64,000 bases of DNA from Microbacterium hibisci (GCF_015278255.1 NZ_JADIJC010000010.1:1-64000), one strand, 5' to 3'. Positions 18,120-28,300 are shown, counted from the first letter of the stretch. Made by a program: numbers and translations. Notes: generated from the sequence alone by a model not told the origin.

Positions 18120-20657
18120 TCACTCGCGCAGCGTCGCGCCGAACCGCTCGGCCGCGACGGCCACGCCCGCGAGCTTCGCCTCGGTCGCCTCGGCGGCCGT
18201 GAGCGTGCGGTCGGGAGCGCGGAAGCGCAGCGCGAACGTGAGGCTCTTCTGCCCCTCGGGCACGCCCTGGCCGCGGTAGTCGTCGACCAGGCGCAGCGAC
18301 TCGAGCAGCGACCCGGCGCCCTCGACGAGCGCGGCACGCACGTCCGAAGCGGGTACGTCGGCGGCGAGGACGAGCGACACGTCCTGCGTGGCGGTCGGAA
18401 AGCCCGACAGCGACGCGGCGACGACCTTCTCGCCCGCGAGCGACAGCACGAGGTCGAGGTCGAGCTCGGCGACGATGACGCGACCCGGGAGATCGGATGC
18501 CTCGGCCACGGCCGGCAGCAGTTCGCCGACGTACCCGACCTCGGTCCCGCCGACCGAGAGCACGCCGGTGCGACCGGGGTGCAGCGCGGCGCGCGCGCCC
18601 TGCGCGACGTCGATGACGACACCCGCGGCAGCGGCGACCGTGCGGATCGCGTCCAGCGCGTCCGCGAGCTCGGCGGTCACCGGCGCGACTCCGGGCTGCT
18701 TCGCGACGAGGCTGCCGGTCAGCAGCACCGCGAGGTGACGGCGCTGCGGCGGGATCGACGCGTCGAGCTCGGTGAGGGTCGCGGCATCCGGTCGCACCGC
18801 CAGCGGCGGCACGTGCGACGTGCCGTACTGCACGCCGGGCTCGGGCAGGAACACGACACCGCTCTCGAAGAGCGAGAGGTCGGTGAAGCCGCGCGCCACG
18901 TTGCGGTGCGCGACCTGCAGGAGACCCGGCACGAGCGACCGGCGCAGGAACGGGGACTGCCCGTCCAGCGCGTTCGCCAGCTTCACGCTCGGCAGGTGCT
19001 CGCCCGAGGCCGAGCCGTGGAGGTCGTTCTGCTCCTCGGTCGTGAAGCCGAACGACGGCGTCTCGACGTAGCCCGCAGCGGCGAGGGCGTTCGCCACGCG
19101 GCGGCGGCCCTGCTGCAGCGGCGTGAGACCGCGACCCGACGGCGGGAGCGGCAGCACCGACGGGATGCGGTCGTAGCCCTCGATGCGGGCGACCTCCTCG
19201 GCGAGCGTCCACTTGTCGGTGAGGTCGGGGCGCCACGACGGCGGGATCACCTGCCAGCCGGCGGCGTCGTCCTCGGCCTCGACGACCTCGCAGCCGATGA
19301 GGCGCAGCGCGGCCTCGATCTGTCCCGGCGTGTAGTCGACGCCGATGAGGTGCTGCACGAAGGTCGGGGGCAGCTCGATGCCGGGGATGAACACCTCGGC
19401 GAACAGGGCCGCACCGTAGGCGTCGTCGCTCGTGCCGCCGGCGTACTCGACCATGAGGTCGGCGACGCGGCGCGCAGCGACGAAGGGCACGAGCGGGTCG
19501 ACTCCCCGTTCGAAGCGGCGGGATGCCTCGCTCGGCAGCTTGTGGCGCCGGGCCGTGCGCGCGATCGACACTGTGTCGAACGTCGCCGCCTCGATGAGGA
19601 CGTTGCGGGTGGTGTCGCCCATCTCGGTCGCGCCGCCGCCCATGACGCCCGCCAGGCCGATCGGGCCGGACTCGTCGGCGATGAGGAGGTCTTCGGGGTC
19701 GAGCATGCGGACCTTGCCGTCGAGCGTCTCGAGCTTCTCCCCCGCCGTCGCACGGCGGACGGTGATGCCGCCCTGGAGCTTGTCGAGGTCGTAGCCGTGG
19801 ATCGGCTGACCCAGCTCGAGCATGACGTAGTTGGTGATGTCGATCAGGATGCCGAGCGAGCGGATGCCGGCCAGCGACAGCCGCGCGATCATCCAGGCCG
19901 GCGTGGGCTTGGTCGGATCGACGTCGCGGACGACGCGCGCCACGAACTCCGTCACTCCGGCGCGGCCGCGGATCGGCGCGATGTCGTCGGCGCTGACCGC
20001 GAAGCCGGAGCCCGGTGCGAGCTCCTCCCAGGGCCGATCCGCCGGGTCGCGGAAGGTCGCGCCCGTCGAGTGCGAGTACTCGCGCGCCACACCGCGGATC
20101 GAGAGCGCGTAGCCGCGGTCGGGGGTGACGTTGATCTCGACGGCGACGTCGTCCAGGCCGAGCAGCTCGATCGCGTCGGTGCCGACGGGTGCGTCGATGC
20201 CGAGCTCCACGAGCCGCAGGATGCCGTTGTGCTCCTCGCCCAGACCGAGCTCCTTGGCCGACGCGATCATGCCGTCCGACACATGGCCGTACGTCTTGCG
20301 CGCCGCGATCGGGAACGGGCCGGGAAGCACGGCGCCCGGAAGCGTCACCACGACCTTGTCGCCGGCGAAGAAGTTGCGGGCGCCGCACACGATGCCGTGG
20401 ACGGCGTCGCCGCCGTCGGCCGCGGTCTCGCCGTCGGGCGCGACGCGCACCTGGCACCAGCGGATCGTCTTGCCGTTCGACTGCGGCTCTTCGACGAACT
20501 CGAGAACCTCGCCGACGACGATCGGACCCTGGAGCTCGAAGCGGTGCACGTCCTCCTCTTCGAAGCCGACGCGCACGAGCGCCGCGAGGACGTCCTCGGG
20601 CGAGGCGTCCGCGGGGACGTCGACGTACTCACGAAGCCATGAGAGCGGGACGCGCAT
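18120..20657 (-). CDS. pheT: Phenylalanyl-tRNA synthetase beta subunit
   Basis: Large subunit (845 residues) of the alpha2-beta2 enzyme that charges tRNA-Phe. It begins MRVPLSWLREYV, then has a tRNA-binding OB-fold (about residues 45-160), B3/B4 editing domain, B5 domain, the synthetase-like core, and a C-terminal ferredoxin-fold anticodon-binding domain (FPTATQDVSLV and onward). Length fits the family. Its ATG overlaps the pheS stop by one base (TGATG), giving tight translational coupling. Assignment is secure. Confidence 0.97.
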   Translation of the reverse strand: MRVPLSWLREYVDVPADASPEDVLAALVRVGFEEEDVHRFELQGPIVVGEVLEFVEEPQSNGKTIRWCQVRVAPDGETAADGGDAVHGIVCGARNFFAGDKVVVTLPGAVLPGPFPIAARKTYGHVSDGMIASAKELGLGEEHNGILRLVELGIDAPVGTDAIELLGLDDVAVEINVTPDRGYALSIRGVAREYSHSTGATFRDPADRPWEELAPGSGFAVSADDIAPIRGRAGVTEFVARVVRDVDPTKPTPAWMIARLSLAGIRSLGILIDITNYVMLELGQPIHGYDLDKLQGGITVRRATAGEKLETLDGKVRMLDPEDLLIADESGPIGLAGVMGGGATEMGDTTRNVLIEAATFDTVSIARTARRHKLPSEASRRFERGVDPLVPFVAARRVADLMVEYAGGTSDDAYGAALFAEVFIPGIELPPTFVQHLIGVDYTPGQIEAALRLIGCEVVEAEDDAAGWQVIPPSWRPDLTDKWTLAEEVARIEGYDRIPSVLPLPPSGRGLTPLQQGRRRVANALAAAGYVETPSFGFTTEEQNDLHGSASGEHLPSVKLANALDGQSPFLRRSLVPGLLQVAHRNVARGFTDLSLFESGVVFLPEPGVQYGTSHVPPLAVRPDAATLTELDASIPPQRRHLAVLLTGSLVAKQPGVAPVTAELADALDAIRTVAAAAGVVIDVAQGARAALHPGRTGVLSVGGTEVGYVGELLPAVAEASDLPGRVIVAELDLDLVLSLAGEKVVAASLSGFPTATQDVSLVLAADVPASDVRAALVEGAGSLLESLRLVDDYRGQGVPEGQKSLTFALRFRAPDRTLTAAEATEAKLAGVAVAAERFGATLRE

Positions 20658-21721
20658 CAGACCACCATTCCGAACTGCTCGCTGAAGCGGACATCGCCCT
20701 CGGCCATGTCGCGCATGTCCTGGACGTCGCTGCGGAACATCAGCGTCCGCTCGATGCCCATGCCGAACGCGAAGCCCGAGTACTCCTCCGGGTCGATCCC
20801 CGCCGCGCGCAGCACGTTGGGGTTGATCATCCCGCAGCCGCCCCACTCGATCCACCGCGCCCCGCCCTTGAACGTCGGGTGCCACAGGTCCAGCTCGGCG
20901 GACGGCTCGGTGAACGGGAAGAAGTTCGCGCGGAACCGCGTCTTCGCCTCGGCGCCAAACAGCACCTTGGCGGCGTGGTCGAGCGTGCCCTTGAGGTGCG
21001 CCATCGTGATGCCCTTGTCGACGACGATGCCCTCGAACTGCGTGAAGACCGGCAGGTGGGTCGCGTCGTACTCGTCGGTGCGGTACACGCGGCCGGGGCA
21101 CAGCACGTACAGCGGCAGGTCTCGCTCGAGCATGGATCGCACCTGGACCGGGCTCGTGTGCGTGCGCATCACCAGGTGCCGCTCCACCGGGTCGACGAAG
21201 AACGTGTCCTGCATCTGACGCGCGGGGTGGTCGACGTCGAAGTTGAGCGCGTCGAAGTTGAACCACTCGTGCTCGAGCTCGGGTCCCTCGGCGATCTCCC
21301 ACCCCATGCCGACGAAGATGTCGGCGACCTGCTCCTGCAGGAGGGAGATCGGATGCCGCGCCCCCACGCGCGCGCGGGCCGCCAGGGCCGTGATGTCCAC
21401 GCGCTCGGCCTCGAGCTTGGCGGCGGTCTCGGCCTCGGCCAGCTCCTCCTCGCGCGCCGCGAAGGCCTGGTTCACGCGTCCGCGCGCTTGCCCGACGAGC
21501 TTGCCGAACTCGGCCTTCTTGTCGTTCGGCACGTCGCGCAGGCGGGCGTTGAGCTTCGCCAGCGGCGAGCCCTCGGCGGAGTGCGCGGAGCGCGCGGCCT
21601 TGAGCGCCGCGGTGTCGCCCGCGCCGGCGACGGCCTCGAGGGCGGCGTCGACGGCGGCGTTCACCGCCTCGGGCGTGATCTCGGCCGAATTCGATGGGCG
21701 CAGGTCGGGAGCGTCGGACAC
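20657..21721 (-). CDS. pheS: Phenylalanyl-tRNA synthetase alpha subunit
   Basis: Catalytic subunit of 354 residues. An N-terminal coiled coil (about residues 20-95) is followed by the class II core, with motif 2-like FRANFFPFTEPSAE and the glycine-rich motif 3 region FAFGMGIERTLM. A GTG at 21721 starts the gene, 8 bases after a TAGACT -10 box, so the message is nearly leaderless. There is no room for a phenylalanine leader peptide or T-box between the transporter gene and pheS. Confidence 0.97.
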   Translation of the reverse strand: MSDAPDLRPSNSAEITPEAVNAAVDAALEAVAGAGDTAALKAARSAHSAEGSPLAKLNARLRDVPNDKKAEFGKLVGQARGRVNQAFAAREEELAEAETAAKLEAERVDITALAARARVGARHPISLLQEQVADIFVGMGWEIAEGPELEHEWFNFDALNFDVDHPARQMQDTFFVDPVERHLVMRTHTSPVQVRSMLERDLPLYVLCPGRVYRTDEYDATHLPVFTQFEGIVVDKGITMAHLKGTLDHAAKVLFGAEAKTRFRANFFPFTEPSAELDLWHPTFKGGARWIEWGGCGMINPNVLRAAGIDPEEYSGFAFGMGIERTLMFRSDVQDMRDMAEGDVRFSEQFGMVV

Positions 21722-21729
21722 GAGAGACG

Positions 21730-21735
21730 AGTCTA
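21730..21735 (-). promoter_or_regulatory. -10 box of pheST (near-leaderless)
   Basis: TAGACT lies 8 bases before the GTG of pheS, so transcription should begin within about 2 bases of the start codon. The region upstream holds a GC-rich stem (about 21738..21765) that could also end transcription of the transporter operon. Confidence 0.5.
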
Positions 21736-21763
21736 CCGACGGGCGACGGGCTCGCCCGCCGTC

Positions 21764-22714
21764 TCAGTGGGCGGTGCCGTCGTACTGGCCGAGCCCGCGG
21801 TTGGCCGCAGAGCGCTCGGCTTCGTCTGCGCGGGCCTCCGCCTCGAGCAGCGCCGCGGGGTTCAGCGGATCCGTCGTCCTGCCGCGGCGACGCCCGCCGC
21901 TGGCGGTACGACGCGCGAGCCAGCGCGCGAACCACGACAGCGCCAGGTTGATCGCGAGGTAGATGACGAGGGTCACGACGAACAGCGAGAACAGGTATCG
22001 GTTGCCGTAGAAGCTCGCGAGGATGTTCATGTTCGTGCGGATGAGCTCGTTGTAGCCGACGATGTAGCCCAGCGACGTGTCCTTCAGCAGGACGACGAGC
22101 TGCGCCACGATGATCGGCAGCATCTGCCGGAACGCCTGCGGGAACTCCACCAGCATCTTCGACTGGAACTCGCGCATCCCCAGGCTCAGTGCGGCCTCGC
22201 GCTGTCCTCGCGGCAGCGCCGCGAGACCGGCGCGGAGGATCTCGCCGATCAGCGTGCCGTTGTAGATCACGAGGGCGATCACGACCGCCCAGAACGCACC
22301 GGTCGATGCCACCAGCAGGATGAACAGCATCATGAGCAGCACCGGCATGCCGCGGAAGAACTCGATGAGCCACGCCGTCGGCACGCGGATCCAGCCGATC
22401 GAGGAGCTGCGCAGCAGCGAGAGGGCGATGCCGACGACGATCGCGCCGACGGCGGCCACGGCCGCGGCCTGCAGAGTCGCGACGACGCCCTGCCCGATGA
22501 AGGCCCAGACCTGCGGGTCGGCGAAGATGTCCCATCGCGAGGCGTCGAACATGCCCGGGAGGGTGATCCCGCCGGATTCGCGGGGCGCGGCGAGCGTCAT
22601 GATGATCCACGCGACTCCCGCGAGGATCACGACCAGCGAGACGAGGGACGCGATCAGCGAGAGTCGTCGGGCGCGGGGTCCCGGCGCGTCGAAGAGAACG
22701 CTCGAACCGGTCAT
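21764..22714 (-). CDS. Amino-acid ABC transporter permease (GluD-like)
   Basis: Inner-membrane permease of 316 residues. A His/Glu/Gln-type MetI-like domain spans about residues 75-275, with the EAA loop seen as ILRAGLAALPRGQREAALSLG and the preceding VIYNGTLIGE. A long charged C-terminal tail (RRRGRTTDPLNPAALLEAEARADEAERS) is unusual compared with short enterobacterial homologues but resembles corynebacterial GluD. It overlaps the previous permease gene by 4 bases (ATGA). It probably forms a heterodimer with that permease in a glutamate or other polar amino-acid importer. Confidence 0.9.
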   Translation of the reverse strand: MTGSSVLFDAPGPRARRLSLIASLVSLVVILAGVAWIIMTLAAPRESGGITLPGMFDASRWDIFADPQVWAFIGQGVVATLQAAAVAAVGAIVVGIALSLLRSSSIGWIRVPTAWLIEFFRGMPVLLMMLFILLVASTGAFWAVVIALVIYNGTLIGEILRAGLAALPRGQREAALSLGMREFQSKMLVEFPQAFRQMLPIIVAQLVVLLKDTSLGYIVGYNELIRTNMNILASFYGNRYLFSLFVVTLVIYLAINLALSWFARWLARRTASGGRRRGRTTDPLNPAALLEAEARADEAERSAANRGLGQYDGTAH

Positions 22715-23358
22715 CGCTTCACCACCCAGCGCTTCTCGAGGCGCCCGGCGACGAAGCCGAGCGGCACGGTGATGACGAGGTAGAGCACCGCCGCGGTGAT
22801 CAGGATCGGAATCACGATGTTCCCGTTGTCGTTGGCGAGCTGTCGCGTCGTCGCGAAGAGCTCGACCACGAAGAAGCCGCCGGCGACGGAGGTGTTCTTC
22901 GTAAGGGCGATGAAGACGTTGATGAGCGGAGGAATCGTCATGCGGAACGCCTGCGGCAGCACCACGAGCGAGACGGTCTGGCCGAAGCCGAGGCCGATGC
23001 TCCGCGCCGCCTCGGCCTGTCCGACCGGCACGCCGTTGATCCCCGAGCGCAGCGCCTCGGCGACGAACGGCGCCGTGTAGTAAGTGAGGGCGACGAACGC
23101 GAGCAGCACGTACGGCGCGCGGACGCCGAGCATCGGCATGACGAAGGCCGTGAAGAAGAAGACGAGCGTGAGGGGCGTGTTGCGCGCCACCTCGGTCCAG
23201 AACGCCGCGAAGCCGCGGAGGACTCCGACCGGCGAGATCCGCATCGCCGCGATGAGCGTGCCGAGGATCAGTGAGAGGACGCCCGACACCGCGAGGAGCA
23301 GCAGGGTGACACGGAACCCTTCCAGGAAGGTCGGCATCAGCGACCACAGTTGCTCCAT
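22711..23358 (-). CDS. Amino-acid ABC transporter permease (GluC-like)
   Basis: Permease of 215 residues with about five membrane helices and the EAA motif near SGINGVPVGQAEAARSIGLG. It pairs with the downstream permease. It is the third gene of the transporter cluster, separated from the binding-protein gene by 78 bases that contain a strong hairpin (23392..23431), which may set a lower expression level for the permeases. The ATG at 23358 has an AAAGGAGAG ribosome-binding site upstream. Confidence 0.91.
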   Translation of the reverse strand: MEQLWSLMPTFLEGFRVTLLLLAVSGVLSLILGTLIAAMRISPVGVLRGFAAFWTEVARNTPLTLVFFFTAFVMPMLGVRAPYVLLAFVALTYYTAPFVAEALRSGINGVPVGQAEAARSIGLGFGQTVSLVVLPQAFRMTIPPLINVFIALTKNTSVAGGFFVVELFATTRQLANDNGNIVIPILITAAVLYLVITVPLGFVAGRLEKRWVVKR

Positions 23359-23391
23359 GGGCTCTCCTTTCGCGGTCGAGGCGGGGGCGGA

Positions 23392-23431
23392 GGATGCTGC
23401 GACCCGGCGATGAGGCCGGGCCGCAGCATCC
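23392..23431 (-). terminator. Intercistronic hairpin between binding protein and permease genes
   Basis: GGATGCTGCG/CGCAGCATCC (10 bp) encloses CCCGGC/GCCGGG (6 bp), separated by a single A-C mismatch and closed by a 6-nt loop. There is no T-run, so it is more likely an mRNA-stabilising or attenuating element than a full terminator. It lies 5 bases past the binding-protein stop codon. Confidence 0.6.
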
Positions 23432-23436
23432 GTCGA

Positions 23437-24309
23437 TCAGTAGCGGTCGGGAGTCGGCGGCTCGACGAACGGCAGGACCGTGCCCGCCGTCGAGTTCCAG
23501 GCCTCTTCGTACCGGCCGTCCTCGTACGCCTTCTCCAGCACGTCGTTGATCCACATGCGGAAGTCGGTGTCTTCGAGTGCGAGGCCGATGCCGTAGGGCT
23601 CCTCGGTGAACGGCTCGCCGACGACCTTGAACTCGCCCTCGTTCTGAGCCGCGAGGCCGGCGAGGATCACGTTGTCGGTGGACACCGCGACGACCTGGCC
23701 GTTGCGCAGGGGCTCGAGGCAGTTCGAGTACGTGTCGGTCAGCACCGGCTCGGCGCCGATCTCTGCGAGCTTGGCCGCCGGGGTCGAGCCCGTCACCGAG
23801 CAGACCGGCTGGCCGACGAGGTCGTCTTCGCTCTCGATGTCGTCGTTGTCGGCGAGCACCAGGATCGACTGACCGGCCATGTAGTACGGCCCGGCGAAGG
23901 AGACGACCTCCTTGCGCTTGTCGTTGATCGTGTAGGTGGCGATGACGATGTCGACCTCGCCGTTCTGGATGAACGGCTCACGGTTGGCCGACACGGCCTC
24001 CTTCCACTCGATGTCCTCCTCGGCGATGCCGAGCTCGGACGCGATGATCTTGCCGATCTCCACGTCGAAGCCCTCGGGCGTGCCCGACGGGCCCATCAGG
24101 CCGAACAGCGGCTGGTCGAACTTGGTGCCGATCGTGATCGAGCCGGCCTCGTTCAGCTCGGCCATGGTCGTGCCCTCTTCGAAGGTGACCTCTTCGGGCT
24201 CGGGCGCGGCGGTGTCGTCGCCGCCCGGCGTGCCGCCGGAGGCACAGGCCGACAGTGCGAGCGCGCCGGCCGCGGCCAGCGCGATCAGCGGAAGTCGCAT
24301 TCGCTTCAT
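23437..24309 (-). CDS. Amino-acid ABC transporter substrate-binding lipoprotein (GluB-like)
   Basis: Extracytoplasmic solute-binding protein of 290 residues. The signal peptide ends in a lipobox, LSAC, with Cys22 the lipidated residue. The mature part has the family-3 fold: ITIGTKFDQPLFG, EGFDVEIGKIIA, and the DIVIATYTINDKRKE hinge segment. Together with the adjacent ATPase and two permeases it forms a polar amino-acid importer like corynebacterial GluABCD. AAAGGA precedes the ATG. Glutamate is a likely ligand but is not proven by sequence. Confidence 0.92.
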   Translation of the reverse strand: MKRMRLPLIALAAAGALALSACASGGTPGGDDTAAPEPEEVTFEEGTTMAELNEAGSITIGTKFDQPLFGLMGPSGTPEGFDVEIGKIIASELGIAEEDIEWKEAVSANREPFIQNGEVDIVIATYTINDKRKEVVSFAGPYYMAGQSILVLADNDDIESEDDLVGQPVCSVTGSTPAAKLAEIGAEPVLTDTYSNCLEPLRNGQVVAVSTDNVILAGLAAQNEGEFKVVGEPFTEEPYGIGLALEDTDFRMWINDVLEKAYEDGRYEEAWNSTAGTVLPFVEPPTPDRY

Positions 24310-24331
24310 GTCTTCGTCCTTTGCTGTGTGG

Positions 24332-24350
24332 GGACCGCTCGTGACGGTCC
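24332..24350 (-). terminator. Small hairpin after the transporter ATPase gene
   Basis: GGACCG/CGGTCC with a 7-nt loop lies in the 77-base gap between the ATPase gene and the binding-protein gene. It may cause partial termination or protect RNA ends. There is no T-run. Confidence 0.35.
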
Positions 24351-24386
24351 TCTCGGATCCCGGCCGCTGGGAACGGCTGGGGGCTT

Positions 24387-25184
24387 TCAGTGCTCGAGGA
24401 TCTTGGAGAGGAAGTCCTTCGCCCGGTCGCTCTGCGGGTTGGTGAAGAACTGGTCGGGCGTGGCCTCCTCGACGATGGCGCCGTCCGCCATGAAGAGCAC
24501 GCGGTCGGCCGCCTTGCGAGCGAAGCCCATCTCGTGGGTCACGACGATCATCGTCATGCCCTCCTGCGCGAGGCCGACCATGACGTCGAGCACCTCGTTG
24601 ATCATCTCCGGGTCGAGCGCACTCGTCGGCTCGTCCATGAGGATGAGCTTCGGGTTCATCGCCAGCGACCGTGCGATCGCTACGCGCTGCTGCTGACCGC
24701 CCGACAGCTGATTGGGCATCTTCTTCGCCTGGTTGGCCACACCGACGCGGTCGAGCAGCTGCATCGCCTTCGCCTCGGCGTCCTTCTTCTTCACGCCCCG
24801 CACCCGGATCGGGCCGAGCGTGACGTTCTCGAGCACGGTCTTGTGGGCGAACAGGTTGAACGACTGGAAGACCATTCCGACGTCGGCGCGCAGCTTCGCG
24901 AGCGCCTTGCCCTCTTCGGGCAGGGGCACGCCGTCGATCGTGATCCTGCCCAAGTCGATCGTCTCGAGGCGGTTGATCGCGCGGCACAGCGTGGATTTGC
25001 CCGACCCGGAGGGGCCGATCACCACCACGACCTCGCCGCGGTTGACCACGGTGTTGATGTCCTTGAGGACGTGGAGGTCGCCGAAGTGCTTGTCGACGTG
25101 GTCGACGACCACGAGCGGCTCGCCCCGACGGACGTTGATGTTCGAAGTGCGCGGCGCCGCTGCCGGTGCATCAGGTGTCGCCAT
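24387..25184 (-). CDS. Amino-acid ABC transporter ATPase (GluA-like)
   Basis: Cytoplasmic ATPase of 265 residues that powers the importer encoded downstream. Walker A is GPSGSGKST, the ABC signature is LSGGQQQR, Walker B is LILMDEP, and the switch His lies in VVTHEMGF. The ATG at 25184 is chosen because a TAGTGT -10 box (25192..25197) ends 7 bases before it, implying a leaderless start; an ATG at 25190 and a TTG further upstream are alternatives. It is the first gene of the four-gene transporter operon. Confidence 0.93.
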   Translation of the reverse strand: MATPDAPAAAPRTSNINVRRGEPLVVVDHVDKHFGDLHVLKDINTVVNRGEVVVVIGPSGSGKSTLCRAINRLETIDLGRITIDGVPLPEEGKALAKLRADVGMVFQSFNLFAHKTVLENVTLGPIRVRGVKKKDAEAKAMQLLDRVGVANQAKKMPNQLSGGQQQRVAIARSLAMNPKLILMDEPTSALDPEMINEVLDVMVGLAQEGMTMIVVTHEMGFARKAADRVLFMADGAIVEEATPDQFFTNPQSDRAKDFLSKILEH

Positions 25185-25272
25185 GACCATCACACTAGGG
25201 GTGCGCAGCGACACTCAGCCACACCTGGGCCGCGTCTTTACCGTGTTGTAACAGCGCCGGAACAGCGCCCGC

Positions 25273-26073
25273 TCAGCCCTTCGCGCGCTGGGCGAACGCG
25301 GTCTCGTACAGGCAGACGCTCGCCGCCGTCGCGAGGTTCAGCGACTCGGCCGCACCGTAGATCGGCAGCCGCAGCGACAGATCGGCGAGCGCGAGCGCCT
25401 CGTCCTCGAGGCCGCGCGCCTCGTTGCCGAACAGCCACGCCGTCGGCTCGGCCAGCATGTCGCGCGATGAGAGGAAGTCCCCTCCCCCGACATCGGCCGC
25501 GATGACGCGCACGCCCGCCGCGTGGGCCTTCTCGACGGCGGTGACGAGATCGACGCCTACCGCTACGGGCACGTGGAAGAGCGAGCCGGTCGTGGCACGG
25601 ACCACCTTCGGGTTGTACGGGTCGACCGTGCGACCGGTGAGGATCACCGCGTCGGCGCCGGCCGCGTCGGCGGCGCGGATGATGGTGCCGAGATTGCCCG
25701 GGTCGCGGACCTCCTCGCAGATCGCCACCAGCCGCGGCGCGCCCGCGAAGATCTCGCGGACCGACGTCGGCGACTGACGTGCGACGGCGACGATGCCCTG
25801 CGGCGTGACGGTGTCGGCCATCGCGTCGAGCACGGCCTCGGTCGTGTAGACGACCTCGAGCCCCGCGTCCTTGGCGGCATCCCGCACGTCCGTGTGCTTC
25901 TCGAGCGCGGACGGCGTGGCGAAGATCTCGACGAGGGTCTCGGGCCGGTAGGCCAGCGCCTCGCGCGCGGCCTGCGGCCCCTCCAGCAGGAACAGCCCCG
26001 TCTCCTGACGGGCGCTCCGCTTGGTCAGCTTCGCGACGGCGCGGACACGCGGAGAGCGAGGGTTCTCGAGCAC
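25273..26073 (-). CDS. SpoU/TrmH-family RNA methyltransferase
   Basis: 2'-O-methyltransferase of 266 residues. The N-terminal RNA-binding substrate domain (about residues 1-95) is followed by a SPOUT trefoil-knot domain with the three family motifs: [28 protein letters not shown] and [18 protein letters not shown]. The specific RNA target (rRNA or tRNA position) cannot be assigned. The GTG start at 26073 is 6 bases after a TAGACT box, so the gene appears leaderless. Its position next to infC-rpmI-rplT is common in actinobacteria. Confidence 0.92.
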   Translation of the reverse strand: MLENPRSPRVRAVAKLTKRSARQETGLFLLEGPQAAREALAYRPETLVEIFATPSALEKHTDVRDAAKDAGLEVVYTTEAVLDAMADTVTPQGIVAVARQSPTSVREIFAGAPRLVAICEEVRDPGNLGTIIRAADAAGADAVILTGRTVDPYNPKVVRATTGSLFHVPVAVGVDLVTAVEKAHAAGVRVIAADVGGGDFLSSRDMLAEPTAWLFGNEARGLEDEALALADLSLRLPIYGAAESLNLATAASVCLYETAFAQRAKG

Positions 26074-26079
26074 GGCATC

Positions 26080-26085
26080 AGTCTA
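26080..26085 (-). promoter_or_regulatory. -10 box of the SpoU methyltransferase gene
   Basis: TAGACT ends 6 bases before the GTG start, predicting initiation on the first base of the coding sequence. Confidence 0.55.
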
Positions 26086-26161
26086 GGGTCGCGGCATCCG
26101 CGTTACCTCTCGCTCTCACCACACTCGCTCGACGACCGCTCGCCGCCTCGGCAAGGAAAGG

Positions 26162-26198
26162 CGAAAGGGCGCCCTTCCGTGAGGAGGACGCCCTTTCG
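26162..26198 (-). terminator. Terminator of the infC-rpmI-rplT operon
   Basis: A perfect 10-bp stem CGAAAGGGCG/CGCCCTTTCG with a 17-nt loop lies 20 bases past the rplT stop codon. On the minus strand it is followed by CCTTTCCTTG, a short pyrimidine tract. It is the clearest operon-end hairpin in the window. Confidence 0.7.
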
Positions 26199-26217
26199 GG
26201 AGAACGGATGCCGTGGG

Positions 26218-26601
26218 TCAGGCGCTCTTCGGAGCGTTGACGTTCTCGGGCAGCGCCTTCTTGGCGGTCTGGACGAGCGACGCGAACGTCTTGGGCTCGT
26301 TCACCGCGAGCTCGGCGAGCATGCGGCGGTCGACCTGCACACCCGCGAGGCCGAGGCCCTGGATGAAGCGGTTGTACGTGATGCCGTTCTGACGGGCAGC
26401 GGCGTTGATGCGCTGGATCCACAGGCGGCGGAAGTCGCCCTTGCGCTTGCGGCGGTCGCGGTACGCGTAGACGAGCGAGTGGGTGACCTGCTCCTTCGCC
26501 TTGCGGTACAGGCGCGAACGCTGACCCCGGTAACCGGAGGCGCGCTCGAGGATGACGCGACGCTTCTTGTGGGCGTTGACGGCCCGCTTGACTCTAGCCA
26601 T
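26218..26601 (-). CDS. rplT: Ribosomal protein bL20
   Basis: Large-subunit ribosomal protein of 127 residues. It opens with [15 protein letters not shown], and the conserved [19 protein letters not shown] and the globular C-terminal half are intact. It binds 23S rRNA early in 50S assembly. It is the last gene of infC-rpmI-rplT, ahead of a strong hairpin. Confidence 0.98.
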   Translation of the reverse strand: MARVKRAVNAHKKRRVILERASGYRGQRSRLYRKAKEQVTHSLVYAYRDRRKRKGDFRRLWIQRINAAARQNGITYNRFIQGLGLAGVQVDRRMLAELAVNEPKTFASLVQTAKKALPENVNAPKSA

Positions 26602-26633
26602 TTCTTGATGTTCCTATTCGTGCGTCGGCGCGC

Positions 26634-26828
26634 TCAGCGGCCGAGAAGCTTCTTCGCGACCTTGGCGTCGCCCGGGGCGAGAACCTGCTCCTGCGACAGG
26701 CGGCGGGTACGGCGGCTGGGCTTGCCCTCGAAGTTGTGGCGGAGGTTCGCCTGCTGCTTCATGAGCTTCCCGCTGCCGGTGACCTTGAAGCGCTTCTTGG
26801 CGCCCGAGTGGGTCTTCTGCTTCGGCAT
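26634..26828 (-). CDS. rpmI: Ribosomal protein bL35
   Basis: Small basic ribosomal protein of 64 residues with the typical start [20 protein letters not shown]. It lies between infC and rplT as in nearly all bacteria. A GAAGGAAGA ribosome-binding site precedes the ATG. Confidence 0.98.
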   Translation of the reverse strand: MPKQKTHSGAKKRFKVTGSGKLMKQQANLRHNFEGKPSRRTRRLSQEQVLAPGDAKVAKKLLGR

Positions 26829-26900
26829 CTCTTCTTCCTTCGTTTCACTTCCCGCCCAGGCGGGAGTCGGTATCCCGCGGTGCGGGAGTCTGTGGGGGCC

Positions 26901-27572
<672 letters not shown>

Positions 27573-27578
27573 GCGGAA

Positions 27579-27584
27579 CTCCTT
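27579..27584 (-). promoter_or_regulatory. Shine-Dalgarno that fixes the ATC start of infC
   Basis: AAGGAG sits 6 bases before the ATC codon that begins the conserved IF-3 sequence. This is the main evidence for the non-canonical start. Confidence 0.8.
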
Positions 27585-27603
27585 GGGTATATGGGCTGGA
27601 CCA

Positions 27604-27627
27604 CCGCGACACACGTTCGTGTCGCGG
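27604..27627 (-). promoter_or_regulatory. Leader hairpin upstream of infC
   Basis: A perfect 9-bp stem, CCGCGACAC/GTGTCGCGG with a 6-nt loop, lies 19 bases upstream of the infC ribosome-binding site. It could be a docking or attenuation structure for autoregulation by IF-3 or a ribosomal protein. Function is not shown by sequence. Confidence 0.5.
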
Positions 27628-27858
27628 GCGGAGGAAGATCCACTCCACCCGTCAGGCGCTTCGGCGCCGACTTCCTGCACCCTCTCCGGTGATGGAGTTC
27701 CCGCCGGGTCGCCCAGACGGCTACCCCGGCCGCAGAGCGGTCGGGGCGGAGTGCATGACCCGGTAGCCTGGAACGGCAAGCGCGGGTGGGATGTGATCCA
27801 CTTTCCGATCCGGTACAGAGCGCACCGGAGACCGCAGCAGTCTATCAGAGAGAACGGC

Positions 27859-28275
27859 GTGGACACGATTCGAGACCAGGACGACCCCTCGACGAGCGCG
27901 ACGGCGGTCGACGCCGAGCGTCAGGCACGCTGGGAGGAGCAGGAGCAGGCAGCCGCCTCCGCGTCACGCGACATCGCCGACGTGCCGGCCGTCGAGGTCA
28001 TCACGACGACCGCCGTGCACCTGCTGAGCGCCGCCGCCGTCAAGGTGGGCCTGGCCGACGACCCCGCCACGCAGACCGACCTCGACGAGGCCCGCAAGCT
28101 CATCAACGCCCTCGCCGGGCTCATCACCGCCGGTGCCCCCGAGATCAGCGACATGCACGCCCGCTCGCTGCGCGACGGGCTGCGGTCGGTCCAGCTCGCC
28201 TTCCGCGAGGCATCCGTGATCCCCGACCCGATCGGCAAGGGCCCCGGCGAGAAGTGGACAGGCCCCGTCACCTGA
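27859..28275 (+). CDS. DUF1844 domain-containing protein
   Basis: Acidic protein of 138 residues starting with GTG at 27859. Residues 50-115 carry the DUF1844 core ([20 protein letters not shown], then [16 protein letters not shown]). The function is unknown. It is divergent from infC, a conserved actinobacterial neighbourhood. The start is placed at GTG because coding bias begins there; a longer ORF upstream overlaps the infC leader on the other strand. Confidence 0.85.
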   Translation: MDTIRDQDDPSTSATAVDAERQARWEEQEQAAASASRDIADVPAVEVITTTAVHLLSAAAVKVGLADDPATQTDLDEARKLINALAGLITAGAPEISDMHARSLRDGLRSVQLAFREASVIPDPIGKGPGEKWTGPVT

Positions 28276-28300
28276 CCGGCCCCATCACCTGATCGAAAGG

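Noticed and set aside
16881..20642. A 1253-codon open frame on the plus strand opposite pheT and the epimerase
   Set aside because: It mirrors pheT and the epimerase, has Arg/Asp/Val-biased composition typical of antisense frames in GC-rich DNA, and shows no domain.
27573..27866. N-terminal extension of IF-3 in frame to 27866
   Set aside because: The added residues are not IF-3-like and the perfect Shine-Dalgarno supports the ATC start.
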